DNA of 64,000 bases, taken from Struthio camelus. Taxonomy: Eukaryota; Chordata; Aves; Struthioniformes; Struthionidae. Shown here one piece after another: positions 37,857 to 50,596 of this stretch (the stretch's first letter is position 1; every line of letters begins with the position of its first letter). The notes below the pieces were generated by a model. That model ran no database searches, was not told the origin of the DNA, and saw nothing but the letters and a program-made list of their open reading frames with translations. The stretch lies in the NCBI RefSeq assembly GCF_040807025.1, contig NC_090946.1:5808001-5872000 (forward strand), written 5' to 3'. A program made the position numbers and the translations under genes.

Positions 37857-38687
37857 GTAAGATCTCCAGGTTCATACTTGCTGAGGCTGAAGACTTAGAA
37901 CTCATCTTTGCCCCCCTCCAGCTAAATGCTCTAATCTCCGGGCTATTTTACACAGGGGGATGTCCCTATTTCCAGGATGCTATTTTGGATTTGGGCTTGG
38001 GAGACTGAGTTACTGCCAGGTAGCCTGAGTATACATGTAAGGGGCTTCTGCAAACTCTGTCTGAGGGAATTTATAATACCTTTGAATTCTTATTGGCAAA
38101 ATGAATACACATGTTGGTATACGATCTTATTCCCATTAATAACAGCAACAAGTAATAAGTGATGTCTTAAGCATAGCTTTTTAAAGTTCTGAAAGCAGTA
38201 GCAACCTACTCGAACAGACAGCAATGCAGAGAGGCTACTGAGTCTGTAAACAACTACATCTCTTGGAAAAGGCGTTCAGGGAGAGTATCTCATGATTCCA
38301 TAAATCAAATCCACAGTCTTGAAGATAATACTTAGCATGGCATTTGGACTGAGTGGACAAGTTTCTGTGGAAAGAACCTCTTTTAGGTAAGACTGCAATT
38401 CTGGAACTGATTTGAATTTAGAAATTTTCCATTGTCTTGCTCTTTTCATCAGACCTCAAACAGCAAAAGGAAAAAAAAAAAAAAAAAAAGGGATTGTTAA
38501 AAAAAGGCTTGGTGGAGGGAAAATCGCTGTCTTACCAAACCCGCATTTCACTCACATTGCCTAAGATGTTTTAAACTTTGATTTGGTAAGATTTCATGTG
38601 CATTGTATTTAAGAATGAACAGACCCTCCGGCATTACAGATGCATTTTCAGCTGAGGGCATTTCACATATCTCACTTTTCTTCGCAG

Positions 38688-38800
38688 GGAGTCCTTGTCT
38701 GCCAAGAGACCTAAGGATTCCCAGCAAGTATCCACCAGAAGAAAGAAACTTTGTTACTCTGCATGTCTCAGACCTTGGGAGAAAAGAAGTGAAGCTGTAG
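38688..38800 (+). other. Candidate terminal coding exon, phase-matched to 37,770-37,856
   Basis: The acceptor CACTTTTCTTCGCAG ends at 38,687. The exon begins GG AGT, which joined to the single G left by the upstream exon gives Gly-Ser and an open frame GSPCLPRDLRIPSKYPPEER, then NFVTLHVSDLGRKEVKL, stopping with TAG at 38,798-38,800. Phase agreement has a one-in-three chance of being accidental, so support is modest. A clear AATAAA was not seen close by. A 20-nt-plus A-run lies at about 38,468-38,489 in the intervening sequence. Confidence 0.22.
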
Positions 38801-39132
38801 AATTATGTTTTACAATAAGTTAAGATCCTTTCATTTCAACTCAAAGCATTACAGCCCAAAGGTGCGCTTGCATTATGCCTGACTTTTCCACAATAGCTCA
38901 CAGGTTGCTCAGAAATAGAGGATCTGTGTTCTCAGCCCTCTTTCGTGTAAGCTGATTTGAAACTGCATCCACCATAAATGCCAGCCTACAGTAGGGAAGT
39001 GCTCCCCTGCTTCCTAAGGTAGATAGATGTCTATTTTGTTCAGAAAAGATGTAATGAAAGAAATGAGAAAAGTCAAAAGCAAAAAAAAAAAAACGGGGAG
39101 GGGGAGAGACAGTTCCTTTTCTGCAACATTGC
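38801..39132. other. Short gap before the reverse OR gene
   Basis: It should hold the 3' UTR of the reverse-strand receptor that ends at 39,133. An A-run with following G-run lies near 39,079-39,104. No clear reverse-strand poly(A) hexamer was identified by eye. Confidence 0.3.
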
Positions 39133-40068
39133 TTAAAACACCAATATTTTATACACAACTTTCCTTAGGGCAGCCTTCACCTCCTGGTTCCGCAGGCTGT
39201 AGATGAGGGGGTTCAGCATGGGGATCACCACCGCGTAGAACAGCGAGGCCACCTTATCTCTGTCCAGTGAGTGGTGAGAGCTGGGCTGTAAATACATGAA
39301 AATCAGGGTCCCGTAGAAGATGGTGACAGCTGCCAGGTGGGAGGCACAGGTGCTGAAAGCCTTCTTCCTGCCCTGAGCAGAGTGGATCTTCAAAATGGTA
39401 GAGAAGATGAGGAGGTAGGAGACAAGCACAACCAGAAGGGAGGAGATCACGTTAAAGCTGGCAAAGGCAAATATCAGCATTTCTTTGGTGTAGGTGTTGG
39501 AACAAGAGAGTGCTAATAAGGGGAGGTCATCACAGTAGAAATGGTTGATTGTATTAGAAGTGCAGAAATTCAAACAAAATGTAATTACAGTGTGGAACAA
39601 GGCAACACAGAAACTATATAGGTAAGGGCCAGCCACCAGCTGGATACAGACACGCCGGGACATAATCGCCCTATAGCGGAGTGGGTTACAGATGGCCACA
39701 CAGCGATCATATGCCATCCCAGCCAGAAGGAAACACTCTGTGATCATGAATGTGAGAAAACAACACAGCTGTGCAGCACAGGCATGGTAAGTAATTGTTC
39801 TTCTCTCTGATAAGAAGTTTGCCAGCATTTTGGGTGTGATGGTTGAAGAGTAGCAGAGGTCCACAAAAGCCAAGTGGCTGAGGAAGAAATACATTGGAGT
39901 ATGAAGCTGCGAGTCAGTCCTGATGAGTATGATCATCCCAAAATTCCCCAGCAGAGTGACAACGTAGATTAGCAGAAACACCATGAAGAGAGGAATCTGA
40001 AGATCTGGACGACTGGTGAACCCAGTGAGAATGAACTCTGTTACTATGGTGTGATTCCTATCTGCCAT
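39133..40068 (-). CDS. Olfactory receptor, class II (OR5/8/9 type), intact, DRC variant
   Basis: This complete 311-residue receptor on the - strand starts at MADRNHTIV. Visible marks: glycosylation site NHT at 5-7; GN at 41-42; PMYFFL at 58-63; Cys97 and Cys179 for the disulphide; [10 protein letters not shown] at 118-127; LSCSNT at 187-192; [10 protein letters not shown] at 236-245; [12 protein letters not shown] at 283-294. The conserved DRY is DRC here, so the tyrosine next to the G-protein-contacting arginine is lost. The arginine is kept, so coupling may still work. The acceptor before the ATG uses an uninterrupted 17-C pyrimidine tract (40,098 down to 40,082) ending in AAAGACAG, 5 nt before the ATG. 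It is an odorant GPCR by family. All other landmarks are intact, so I treat it as functional. Confidence 0.95.
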   Translation of the reverse strand: MADRNHTIVTEFILTGFTSRPDLQIPLFMVFLLIYVVTLLGNFGMIILIRTDSQLHTPMYFFLSHLAFVDLCYSSTITPKMLANFLSERRTITYHACAAQLCCFLTFMITECFLLAGMAYDRCVAICNPLRYRAIMSRRVCIQLVAGPYLYSFCVALFHTVITFCLNFCTSNTINHFYCDDLPLLALSCSNTYTKEMLIFAFASFNVISSLLVVLVSYLLIFSTILKIHSAQGRKKAFSTCASHLAAVTIFYGTLIFMYLQPSSHHSLDRDKVASLFYAVVIPMLNPLIYSLRNQEVKAALRKVVYKILVF

Positions 40069-42378
40069 TTATTCTGTCTTTGGGGGGGGGGGGGGGGGAA
40101 GAGCAGAATAAGAAAACCAAAAGCACTCCTTAGGCATAAGGTTGTTGATGGAAAATAAAAACTTCTAATCCTGATCCTTAAGATCAAAGAAATTTCTCTC
40201 TTATTATCTGCAAATATTCTGCAATCTCAGTTAACTCAATGACATTTCATGGCCATTCTCAGGTTTCCTCCTGAGCTGTAGATACGAGATCAGGAAGTCA
40301 TCTTTAGGCTATTGGAAATGAAAACTAAATGATGCAGGAGGAATGTAGTTGCTACAAAAATGAAGGAATACTATAATATTCCACCAGGTAGATGATATTT
40401 CAGACTGTGTTTTTAAATGGTATGGAGGAAGCTCTTCTGTGTGTACCAGAATGACAAGTATTTTCAAAACTGTTTTCAGTCTTTTTCTCCTCTTCAGCTA
40501 CATAAAATACAACAAAATAGTGTCAGGATTTTAATACGCAGTGAAAAAGTTCCCCTCTTCATGTACTGTCTACATAGTAATTGAAGATATTAAACTGTAC
40601 TTTCCTGCATTATAATATCACATCTAATCATTTCAGGCTTTGGACTTCTATTGAGCCGATCCAGACAATCTTCAGATGGACTTATCACTGACTATTTGAA
40701 TTCACTATGACAGTGACTGATTCAAACCAGTGGATGCACAGCACTGCCAGACTCCCACCACCTGTATTAGTGGAAAGAGAAAGTAATGGCATCTAATATG
40801 CACTCTTGGGCTGCATTCATCTCACAGAACTTTCTTCATCTTCAGAAATTGCTGAGCTGAACCTGATGGGGATATATTTCACATGCTAGCTAAGAGGGGG
40901 GAAAAAAAAGTTAAAGAGAAAATTCTGAAGCCTGGCAGCGCTCTAAGAACTTTATTAAATTGTTTGTCTGCTTAAGACTAAACTCATTTGGAAAACTTCA
41001 TGGTCTCCATATTTTTAACAATTCCTATTAATTCTAAAGTTATTTGGATAAAGTGACCCAGATGAAGCTTATGATAAGGTCTTCAATGATTACAGTGAAA
41101 TGACAAAATTACCTCTAGAATTTCAGAAATGCTTTCTAATGGGGATTCACCCCCATCAGAAGTGGAGCTTAAAGTGCTTATTCCACTAAATAAAGTGGAC
41201 ATCTATTTGCTGTTGGCAGAATAATTCTCAAGACTCTACTAACTGTTATCGCTAAATCTCCATAGACTAGAAAAGGTGCTTAGGTCACGTACAGAGAGTT
41301 GTGTTATAGACACTGAGAAGGAACGTAGGTGCATAAATACAGGTCTCGAGTGCCAGTTCAACCCTACCTAGAGCCCCCTTCTTGCCTCATGCAGCCACTC
41401 TGTCAGGACATGATCTCTACAGGTCCCACCTGTCAGGCCTGTGTGGATGTCCTAGGGCATCTAAAATAATACTTGAACCTCTTTTCTGAAGCTAAGATGA
41501 ACCCCAGTCAAGAATTCTATTCATTGCATTGGGTTCTTAAATCCATGAAGAGGGCTTCTTGATACAAATAAGAGGAAAAAAAGAAAGAATTTAGGGTTTA
41601 AGCAGTTGCTAATAAACAGCTTAAGAAGGGAATGCAATCCATCTGCTATGAGAATTAGAGACAGGCAGTTGGAGGACAGAAGGTGGGACACACGCATAGG
41701 TAAAAGGAGATCTTACAATAGGCAGTTGACATCTTCAGTGCTAAGAAAAGAAGTAGCCTTTGAATGTCTTAACATCCGTGCTTATATACAACACCAAGCC
41801 ATGTCTCCTTCCAAATCATGTGAATATTAAAATTTAAAACATATAACTGCAAATGGTCTAACTTACCTTTTCAATGGTTTTTCTTGCTCTCTCTTTCATG
41901 AGACTGCTGTTTTCCTGTTGATCATACATATATGCACATGTATGTATATATATAAAACTCTGGATTCCTTTGGGATGTGTTTTTCTTCTGAGACACATGT
42001 TGATGTGAGCACATGATACGTAAGATATAGTTAAACCTGAAAAAAAGTCTTATATTAATTAGTCAAAATTATGAAGCCCTTGTGAATCCTCTGTAGATAC
42101 TACTAGGGAACTTAAAAAAAGAGGAAACAAGGAACAAGAAGAAACACAATTTAAGGACTTGACAGGGAAGGCTCTCGTACTTTATTAGGTTGCTTAAATC
42201 ACTTTATTAAAATATCTAATCATCGTAGGCTTTTCTCATAATCAGTGCTGAGGAACAGACACTTTTTGAGCACCTATTTGAATCTGTATCATCCTCCAGA
42301 GATGCCTTCTTTGCTCTATGGTTCCTTCTTCATTGGAAATACATGTCTATGTGTATAATTTTGCTTCTGCATATACCC

Positions 42379-42801
42379 CTAGAGGTTTGACCAGTCAAAT
42401 TCTTGCCTAAGTACAACTAGGTTCCAGAAATTAGAAGGAGAGTTGCCTGCATTGCCTGGGTAACTGTATTTTGTTGACATGAACAGAGCTTCCTTAACAA
42501 GCAGTGACAGGACCAAGTTTCTTTGCAGAATGCCGTAATAGTCTGTATTTTTGGCAGCAGGCAAAAAGTTGGTGTTAGAGATGAGGCTGACATACAATCT
42601 CAGACATCGGTAATAATAATCATTAATGATTTGCCACAATTCAGGTGTATCCATTTTACTGAATACACGAGAAGCAGGAGATGTTACTCTTACCCTGCGC
42701 ATGTGAGGCATATTGAAGTGAATTAACCTTTCTGCAACAAAACAGCAAAGGTCTTTGGGAGAACCCAGGTGTCCTGCGTCTTTGCTCCTTACTTCAGTCA
42801 T
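42379..42801 (-). other. Unassigned 140-codon open frame
   Basis: An ATG-started frame in AT-rich DNA contains a Tyr-rich middle (IINDYYYRCLRLYV). I do not recognise a family. A frame this long is less common in AT-rich sequence than in GC-rich sequence, yet a few are expected by chance in a window of this size. No promoter, splice or poly(A) evidence supports it. Confidence 0.12.
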
Positions 42802-44149
42802 TTAGCAAAGAGAAGTACGGAGAGGAGGATGGGGAAATTTAAGCCAAGTAATCTGAGCGTTCATAATGATCAGAAGAAAAGATAAAACAACAGCTGTGTT
42901 CTGTGAGTTTGATTTCTCCTGGAAGCCATCTGCCAGAAAAGGTATGAACATAGGATTCACCCGACCCCTCTTAGATGTGTGCAATAGAGCACCGCGTCTG
43001 AGCTAGCTGTCTAAGCTCTCCTAAACACCGATGGAAAGGAATGGGCAGTTTAAGGCGTGATTCTTCTCAGACTAATATAAATATTTAAAATAGGTTGCAT
43101 AAATACATTTCAGAATTTACTCTTGATCTCAGCTGAGTGCAAAAGGAGTCTAGAAGAGTGGCTGAGCTGAAAACATCTAGGTGTAGATAACACAGATTGC
43201 TATCTATTAATGGGATCACTGCTTTGAATGTCACTGAGGTTTGGTTGTTAATGATCAGAAACTGGCTGTTTTCTCCAGCAGATATCTCTGTACAGATACA
43301 TTACACAAAAGAAGAATGAGCATTAGTTCATATTTGAACAATAAGAGCCCAAAATAAGCAGATTGGACTGAAAAAAGTTGCTGGAGGTGTTACCGGGCAA
43401 ACAGCCTCCAAATTTTGCTTGTATCCTTGGACCATCACTTTTCACAACAGCCTCACTGTTACTTTTCACAGGAATGCTTGAGAAGATGGGGGTTTGATGT
43501 CTGTGTTTCTAGAGGACCTTGATAGGGTGGAAAATAACGTACATCTAATGTATGTTGGTGAAGCTATAGGTACTGTCAACCAAAGCAATGAAGTTCATGC
43601 TGATTTGCAGAAGCTGAGGATACGCTCTTGCATCTTTACATATTTTTCATGGATTTATTAGGTGGGTGTTTCTAGGAAGGAAAGGTTGCACTGAAGTGTT
43701 GCACTGAAGGAAAACACAAAAGAATATATATGGCTGCTATTCACAGGCAAGTGGCAAAGTCTTGGATTCAGGAAGAGTGTGCATGACATATAATCATCTT
43801 TTATGATAAGATAAACTTGGTTCAGAGCAATGTTTTCTGATTCATTTGTCCAATTTTAGATATCCAAGTTTCTAAATGACAGCCTGTTAGCTCTGAGCTA
43901 TAACTCTAGATGCTTTGGTTAGAGGGAAAACAGGGGTGTCTTCATAGAAAAAGTAATTTCTCTCTGTCCTCAGAAGGCTTATTTATAATTTATGTTTCCC
44001 ATAGTGGGAAATGGGGAAAAATAGTGGTATAGCAGGACTTCAAATGGTCATTTGAATGCTTCACAGTATTGCTTCTAAAATGTTCTTTTAGCCACTGTAT
44101 ATTTATAAGCAGATATAGACAGAGCTTCCATAAGCAATTGTAACAGAGG

Positions 44150-44235
44150 TTCGTGTTACAGTCCTTATTTTCAGATGTTGAAAACTGAAGCACGGTGAGA
44201 TGCAGCGATGTGCTGAAGGTCAGCTGGCAGGTTTT
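44150..44235 (+). repeat. MIR-like SINE 3' part, ancient
   Basis: The phrases TTTTCAGATGTTGAAAACTG, AAGCACGGTGAGATG and GTGCTGAAGGTCAGCTGGCA parallel the MIR 3' core (ttacagatgaggaaactgag, then gcacagagaggtta, then gcccaaggtcacacagc). It is strongly diverged. The match was recognised by eye from memory of the family consensus. Confidence 0.45.
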
Positions 44236-46014
44236 CATATCGTTGCACTGCTGAAAGCTAGCCTGCTTGTGACGCTAAAAGATACTTCAGAAACTTAGTA
44301 ACTGTAGATAACTGTGGAAAAAAGTTGGTTTTGCTTTTGGTGAATCATTTATAAGTGTAGACGTAAATGCCCATGTTTTGTCCATTCTCTCTCTTCAGTA
44401 TTGGAGATGGGGGAGGATGTCTGCTTAAATCCAGACATTCATAACAAATTGTTCCTGGGCCTCATTAATGAGTCTATAGATTAAGAAATTTCTATCCCAG
44501 GCGGACTTTGCTTATTTTCAAGCTTCTGTTCTCCATGGAGTTGAATACCTCCAAGGTCACAAATTAATATAAGCACGGTCTGAATACTAAAAACTACAAA
44601 GAGGTCTTGTCTGCGCTCTGGAAGCTGCGGGAACAAATTGTCCTCGGTGCTTCATTAAAGGAACTGAAGTACTGAAAAACATGCCCAAAGTTTGTTTGAA
44701 GGGGAATTTTAGCCATGGTCATATGCTCTGGAGGAGCAGCCAAGCCTATCGCGGGTCCTGAAAGTGCTACATTGACCTGTCTATGCTGGCTGCAGACCCT
44801 GAATGCCAGAGTTTTAAGGAAGAAGTCACTTCCAAGGTGAGAAGGTATTTTGTATTCTGGTCAGTCCTCAGCCTTCTTGGTCTGAACTGATGGGACATGA
44901 AGAGGCATCATGTAGCTAAGATAAGCATGCCTTGTCTTTTTTTTTTTTCTCCTTATGAACTTGAAGGCATTAAGATAGTTGAAAGAAAGGGCTGGAGGTT
45001 TAAGATATCTCATTTATAGCAATGGGGCTGGGAATGACAGAAGGAATCTAACCCAGGGAAAGGACTCTTCTGCTTGAAATTACAGAGGACATAGAACAGG
45101 GAGATGTGTAGATGTTCAATCTCCTCACAGCTGCCATGGCTGATCAACAGTAATGGCAAGGGATGATCCTGGCAGCCAAGGCAACAGGAGCCACGTTAAG
45201 CTAGTTTGCTGTGCACAGACTGTACAGCATAGGCTGCATTATTTTCCCTGTCTGCCCTGCTCCACTCCTCACATTTATTCTTTTATGGCTTTAGCAATAC
45301 ATCCAAGTTAGTTTCCCAGTCATTACTGTGCTACCATGACTTCTTTTTCTATAGAGTAGTCAAAGCAGTATATAGTGAAAACTGTGTATTCATGTCAGCT
45401 TAAAAAGAAAATATGTATGCTTTTTTTTTTGCTTTGATTTGCATGGGGAAAATGAAAATCAACAGGAAAAGTATTTCTGCAAGTCAAAATGCTTCGTGTT
45501 GCTTTATTTTTCAAAAATATTGATTCCCGCCTCCCTAATTCTTTTAAAAATGTGCCTGACATTACCAAGGAAAAACCAGCACACATTAAGTATTTTAACT
45601 GGGGGGGAGTTATCACTGAAAAATGCCCAGTGTATTGATTTTTTTTACCTGTGCTAAATGTTGCCAGGAATGCACAAACAGAAAGCTATGCAAGAGATGA
45701 AATGCTGAATTAAACCCAGATGGGTATTCTCGCTGTTTGGTTTGACAACTAGGTTTGGGTTTTAGGCTCCTTCTAAAGTCATCAGACAGAGGCCTTCCAA
45801 GAATGATTCAGAGTCTGATGTTTTATGATCTACCCGTAGGAAACGTTTTGTTTCCCTTCAGCGATATAGAGGAAACTGGCTACTGAAATGCCAAAGTCAG
45901 ATGACTGAAGCTGCAGGATTATAAAGCTCAGTTTCTTCCACCCCGCTTCTAACCCTGCTGTTCTCTGTTTTTTTTTTTTTTTTTTTTTTTTAATCTGTCC
46001 CCTGCAGGTCAAAT

Positions 46015-46956
46015 GTGTTACAGAAAATGATCCCTGCAAACTACACTGAAGTGACAGAGTTCATTCTCTCAGGGCTGACAGACTGCCCGGATCTGCAGGT
46101 CCCTCTTTTCTTAGTTTTCTTGGCGATGTACGCTGCCACGCTCTTGGGAAACTTTGGCATGATTGTATTAATCAGGATGGATCTTCACCTTCACATTCCC
46201 ATGTATTATTTCCTCAGCCACCTGGCTTTTGTTGACATTTGCTATTCCTCTGTAATCATCCCCAAAATGCTGATCCACATCTTGGAAGAGGAGAAAACCA
46301 TTGGTTTCTCAGGGTGCGCAGCCCAGCTGTGCTGCTTTGTTGTCTTTGGGATCGCCGAGTGCCTTTTGCTGGCTGTCATGGCATATGACAGGTATGTGGC
46401 CATCTGTAAGCCCCTCCTGTACCCTGTCATCATGTGCAGGCAGACATGTGGATGGCTCGTAGTTGGTTCCTATGCAGTCAGCATGTTGCATGCAGTGACG
46501 CATGCCACTTTCATCTTTACTTTTTCCTTCTGTCAGTCCAATATGATCAATCACTACTTCTGCGATATTCCCCCACTCATAGCTCTTTCCTGCTCTGACA
46601 CCCACACCTACAAGGTTGTTGTCTTTGCTCTTGTCAGCATAAATTGTCTCAGCACAATGACAATCATCTTTGTCTCCTATATTTATATCCTTCCTGCCAT
46701 CCTGAGGATCTGCTCTCCAGAGGGCAGGAGAAAAGCCTTCTCCACCTGTGCCCCCCACCTATTGGTTGTCACTGTGTTTTATGGGGCGATTTTGTTCATG
46801 TACCTGCGCCCCAGCTCCACCTATGCATTGGCCAAGGACAAAGTGGCCACACTGTTTTACACAGTCATGACTCCCATGCTGAACCCCTTGATCTACAGCC
46901 TGAGGAACAGGGAGGTGAAGGTTGCTGTGAAAAGAGCAGTTCGGAGACTGCAATAA
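46015..46956 (+). CDS. Olfactory receptor, class II (OR5/8/9 type), intact
   Basis: This gene encodes 313 residues from the ATG at 46,015, or 309 from 46,027. Both follow the splice-acceptor AG at 46,006-46,007, and the second gives the more usual short N terminus MIPANYTEV. Visible marks (from 46,015): NYT at 9-11; GN at 45-46; PMYYFL at 62-67; Cys101 and Cys183; [10 protein letters not shown] at 122-131; LSCSDT at 191-196; [10 protein letters not shown] at 240-249, where Pro replaces the usual Ser; [12 protein letters not shown] at 287-298. It is an odorant GPCR by family. An AATAAA at 46,952-46,957 overlaps the stop codon but is unlikely to be the working poly(A) signal. This is the last receptor before the composition change. 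Confidence 0.96.
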   Translation: MLQKMIPANYTEVTEFILSGLTDCPDLQVPLFLVFLAMYAATLLGNFGMIVLIRMDLHLHIPMYYFLSHLAFVDICYSSVIIPKMLIHILEEEKTIGFSGCAAQLCCFVVFGIAECLLLAVMAYDRYVAICKPLLYPVIMCRQTCGWLVVGSYAVSMLHAVTHATFIFTFSFCQSNMINHYFCDIPPLIALSCSDTHTYKVVVFALVSINCLSTMTIIFVSYIYILPAILRICSPEGRRKAFSTCAPHLLVVTVFYGAILFMYLRPSSTYALAKDKVATLFYTVMTPMLNPLIYSLRNREVKVAVKRAVRRLQ

Positions 46957-49900
46957 ATGCAGCATATTAATGAAGGAGGTTTGTGACCAGGAAAGCATTT
47001 TTTTTTTTTTATTGCCACTATAAAACTCCCAGTTGCAAAGAAATTGGTATGACAGTGTATAGGGGATAATTTCTTCTTAACTTCTCTCCTTCAACTATAG
47101 GGGGAGGTCAGATGACTGCGTGGATTGAACATGGAACTTGTATATAAGTGAGGTTAGGCAAGATGAATCCAATCTCCTGCTCCATCAATGGTCAATGAAC
47201 TGTGGTCAGCCCCTCTATAGAGCTTGAATCATCCTGCTTCTTTCTTGAAAGAACCTTCTTTCAGATGGATTCACACTCTGGGTGTTCATTTCTCTGTTCA
47301 ACAACCACAGAGAAAGCCTGGATTATGCTGGGCACTGACTTCCAGATTGCTAAGCTTCAGAGGAGACTCTAGCAGACTAGTCGGAAAATGTTTTCCTAGA
47401 AAGGTTCTCCTAAATGCTCTTGTGAAACCCAGTACAGCAGCACTGAACTGAAAAATACTATTAAAAGTAGAGACACAGGAGGAAGGTGGTGCACAGACTT
47501 TCAACTTTGAAACAGAGGAGTCTGGGACAAATGAGAATTTTCATTTGCTTGTGGAGGGTTAAATTACAGCAGTCATTGGTGACAGTTGTTACAGCTCAGG
47601 CTTTGTACAGCACCTCACAAATCAGGACCCGTTATCGTGATTTGGACTCTTAACCTGTTGCTTAAAACATCAAGCATACTCATGAATGTAGATAGCCCAC
47701 TGAGGCAGGATGTAGCAATTTCTGTAGCCCGCAGCACCAAAAAGTGAGATGTGTAAGAAAATTATCTAGCTGCCTTTGTACCCCCTCCTTCAGGGATTCA
47801 ATATCCATTTACAGAGCGATTGTTTCAAGACTCGGGGAAGGTTAGAAATAACAGTACTGGCGCTTTATCAAGATGCGCTAAACTTCCTGCCATCCTGTGT
47901 CCACCATCTCTGCAACTGTTCTGCTGACAATAATGCAATTCTTCAAAATTTGTTGTTTTTACAGGTCCACATGCAGCCCGTATTTTTATTCTTGCGTTAT
48001 AATTTCTCCTTGCTCAGGCCTACCTTGGTGAGAGGACAGTTACTTCAACTCAGTGACTTCCTCAGCTGCAAATGGCTGAGGGACAGGATGAATAGTTGAG
48101 GAATGTAACTGTACGCTGACCCTGTTCTTGTGTCTTTGTCTGCTGTCAGAAGGAGCATGCTGTACTGGATGAACCTCTCCTATGACCCATCAAGGATGTT
48201 TGTTGTTGTTGTTATATGATATGTAGAAGGATAATGGAATTCTGTAAACACTTTCCTCTCATCTTAACCCTGAAATATCTAAATTTTCACCAGTTGCCTG
48301 TAAGTCACAAGGCTGTTGTCCCAGGCACTGACTATTCATACTTGAGAGAGGCTCACAGAGACTCTGGGTGATGTTCAATATTACGATGTTAAGCTACGTA
48401 AGATCTTGCTGTGCTTGGTCTAGCTTTCCAATGCCTCTTTCATTTGTAGAACTTTATGATTGAAGGAATAGTCTCTCTTGTGCTGTCTTGCACACAAGTG
48501 TATTAACTAACTGCATCCTTTGAGAAGGATGATAAACGCACAGATTTTTTGCCTGTACCATAGAGGCCTTATGTGCTCAATCTAAGGAACTCTTTCAGTT
48601 TCCAGTTTCTAAGCAACTTGGAGAGAGAGCGAGATCTCAAAGAAATTCATCATATATATATTTGACACCTGTCTTAGGAAAAGATGAATGACTGAATACT
48701 GGACACTTTTAAAGTGTCTTTTTAAAGAAGGGTTTACTGTATCTATAGCTTTTTAAAAGGTAAGACCTTAGCAATGCTTCCTATAAAAACTAATTCCTGC
48801 AACTGTAAGTAGTAATCTTTTTCCTATGCAAGGTGTCTGTATTTCTTGCACTTTATTTAATCAGAAGTTAAGCTTTTGCAGAAGCTTTGAAGGAAAACTC
48901 CTCTACCATTTTAGAAGATGAGAAATTCTTAATGCAACGAGTACACTGTTAAGCTAATAAAACATATTCTTGTCTCTTTGACTAGAATAGCAGCAAGAGT
49001 TGCTGGTATCTGTAACCTTACTTTTAATATTGGAAATGGTCTTTTCTTGAAACCATTGTGCTGAACTGGAGTCAGTTACTGCCCTGGTACTGTACGGATA
49101 GGAATGTTTTGACCAGCATGGAGTGATATGGCTACTCCACTGGCCAAGAGTACCAGCCCAGAGAGATATGCATAGTAGAGGTACCTTCCTAGCCATGGTC
49201 AGATACAGCACTTCGTTATGAAGACGTTGCCAAGAATTTTAGACTTCCGCTGCTCTTGCAGATTTCAGGGTTTCTTCTTTTCTCTAACTGCAAGCCTCAC
49301 AATAGAACTGATGAGCAAAGTTCTCCCGACTCCATGCATTGCTCTCAGAGGTAGCCTGGACTTTTGGGGAAACCACGTGTAATCAAGAACACATGCTTGT
49401 ACCTTCTTACCTGTCCTGTTGAGGCAGGAAATGCAAACCTCCTCAAGAAAGTGCACGTATTGGAGCAGAGAGGAATAAGGCATATCTCATCCCTCAGAAG
49501 GAGCAGGGATATTTAGTTAGACAAAGTAAAGAGTTACCTCACCCATATTCCAGTCTCAGACTTCATAGGGTTTGATTTTAGCTTTTTTATGTTAAAAGTA
49601 ATTTGTGGGATGCTAATAAAATATTATTCAAAGATGGCCTGTGCTCCTAGTTAAGATCTAAGCTCTGCTTTGCTTTTTGCAGTCCTTTGTGCCTAGCTTT
49701 GGTAGCAAAACCAATTTTGCCTGTCTGTGGTATATGCACCTATACACCCGTGTAATAAGCTACGTGAGATGACTACCTAGGCTCTTCTTACACATAACAG
49801 AGAGAGCGCCAGTATAACACGTGGAACCTCAGAAGCATATCAGGTCACTCCGAAGTTGATAGGAGTGAACGCTTACTGAATTGCCCCCTCAACTGCACTG

Positions 49901-50440
49901 CTTACATGAATTACATTTCTGTTGACTGTAATGAGAATTATATACCTAACTCATCTGTAGAAGCTTCATTTGTGCACCAATATTGAGATATTCAAGTCTA
50001 ACTGAATCTTGCCTCTATAGTCAGATGAGCTGAATTCCACCCTAGATTTTCCCTCTCTGGTCTTGGTACAAGTACTGTACTATATGGGAGGTTTAGTGTT
50101 GCTCAGAGATACAACTTATGGATTTACAGAACATTTGTCATGTATATTACTCAGACACAGTTTTACTGGCTTCCAGGTGTGTCATAAATAATGCGCCAAT
50201 CATCGCTTGAAATAAGTCATTCTCTAAGGATACCTCTTTCTCTCCATTGACTGTAGATTGATAACTAGCTTAGGCTAGGTGCCTAATTTTTGGATGGTTC
50301 AAGTCTGGTGAAATTAATTCCTTCTAGACAGAAGAAGAGGAGCTTCTATGTACATTTTAATTAGGATTTTGATTTCTCACCAAAAAAAAGTCCATAAAAA
50401 CGATATGATTAAGCTAGGGAGCTAAGAGATAACTCTTTGC
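46957..50440. other. Intergenic, end of the AT-rich OR domain
   Basis: No gene is recognised. A (TTG)n run lies near 48,198-48,213. Around 49,740-50,300 there is text such as GAGCTGAATTCCACC and AGGTGCCTAATTTTTGG resembling other intergenic parts of the cluster. Open frames near 47,776-48,099 lack any motif. Confidence 0.35.
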
Positions 50441-50596
50441 CCATGTTATACTTGGTGGCTGCTCTGCAAGATGCAGTGGGTAGAGCGAAGATGACGCGCG
50501 CTTGCCTGCAGGCCTTTGCTGTAAGGCTGGTTCTCGTGGCCGTGAGCAAAGGGATTAGGTGTGTGGTTGTTGTGGGTGCTTGGGCTTATTTCTGAG

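Larger units (their letters stand above)
40069..46005. other. Six-kilobase AT-rich intergenic stretch
   Basis: There is no recognised gene. It contains a MIR-like fragment and an unassigned reverse frame, both listed separately, plus homopolymer runs (T near 44,937-44,948, T near 45,421). A splice-acceptor-like tract of 24 T (45,968-45,991) followed by CTGTCCCCTGCAG ends at 46,007 and precedes the next receptor. Confidence 0.35.
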
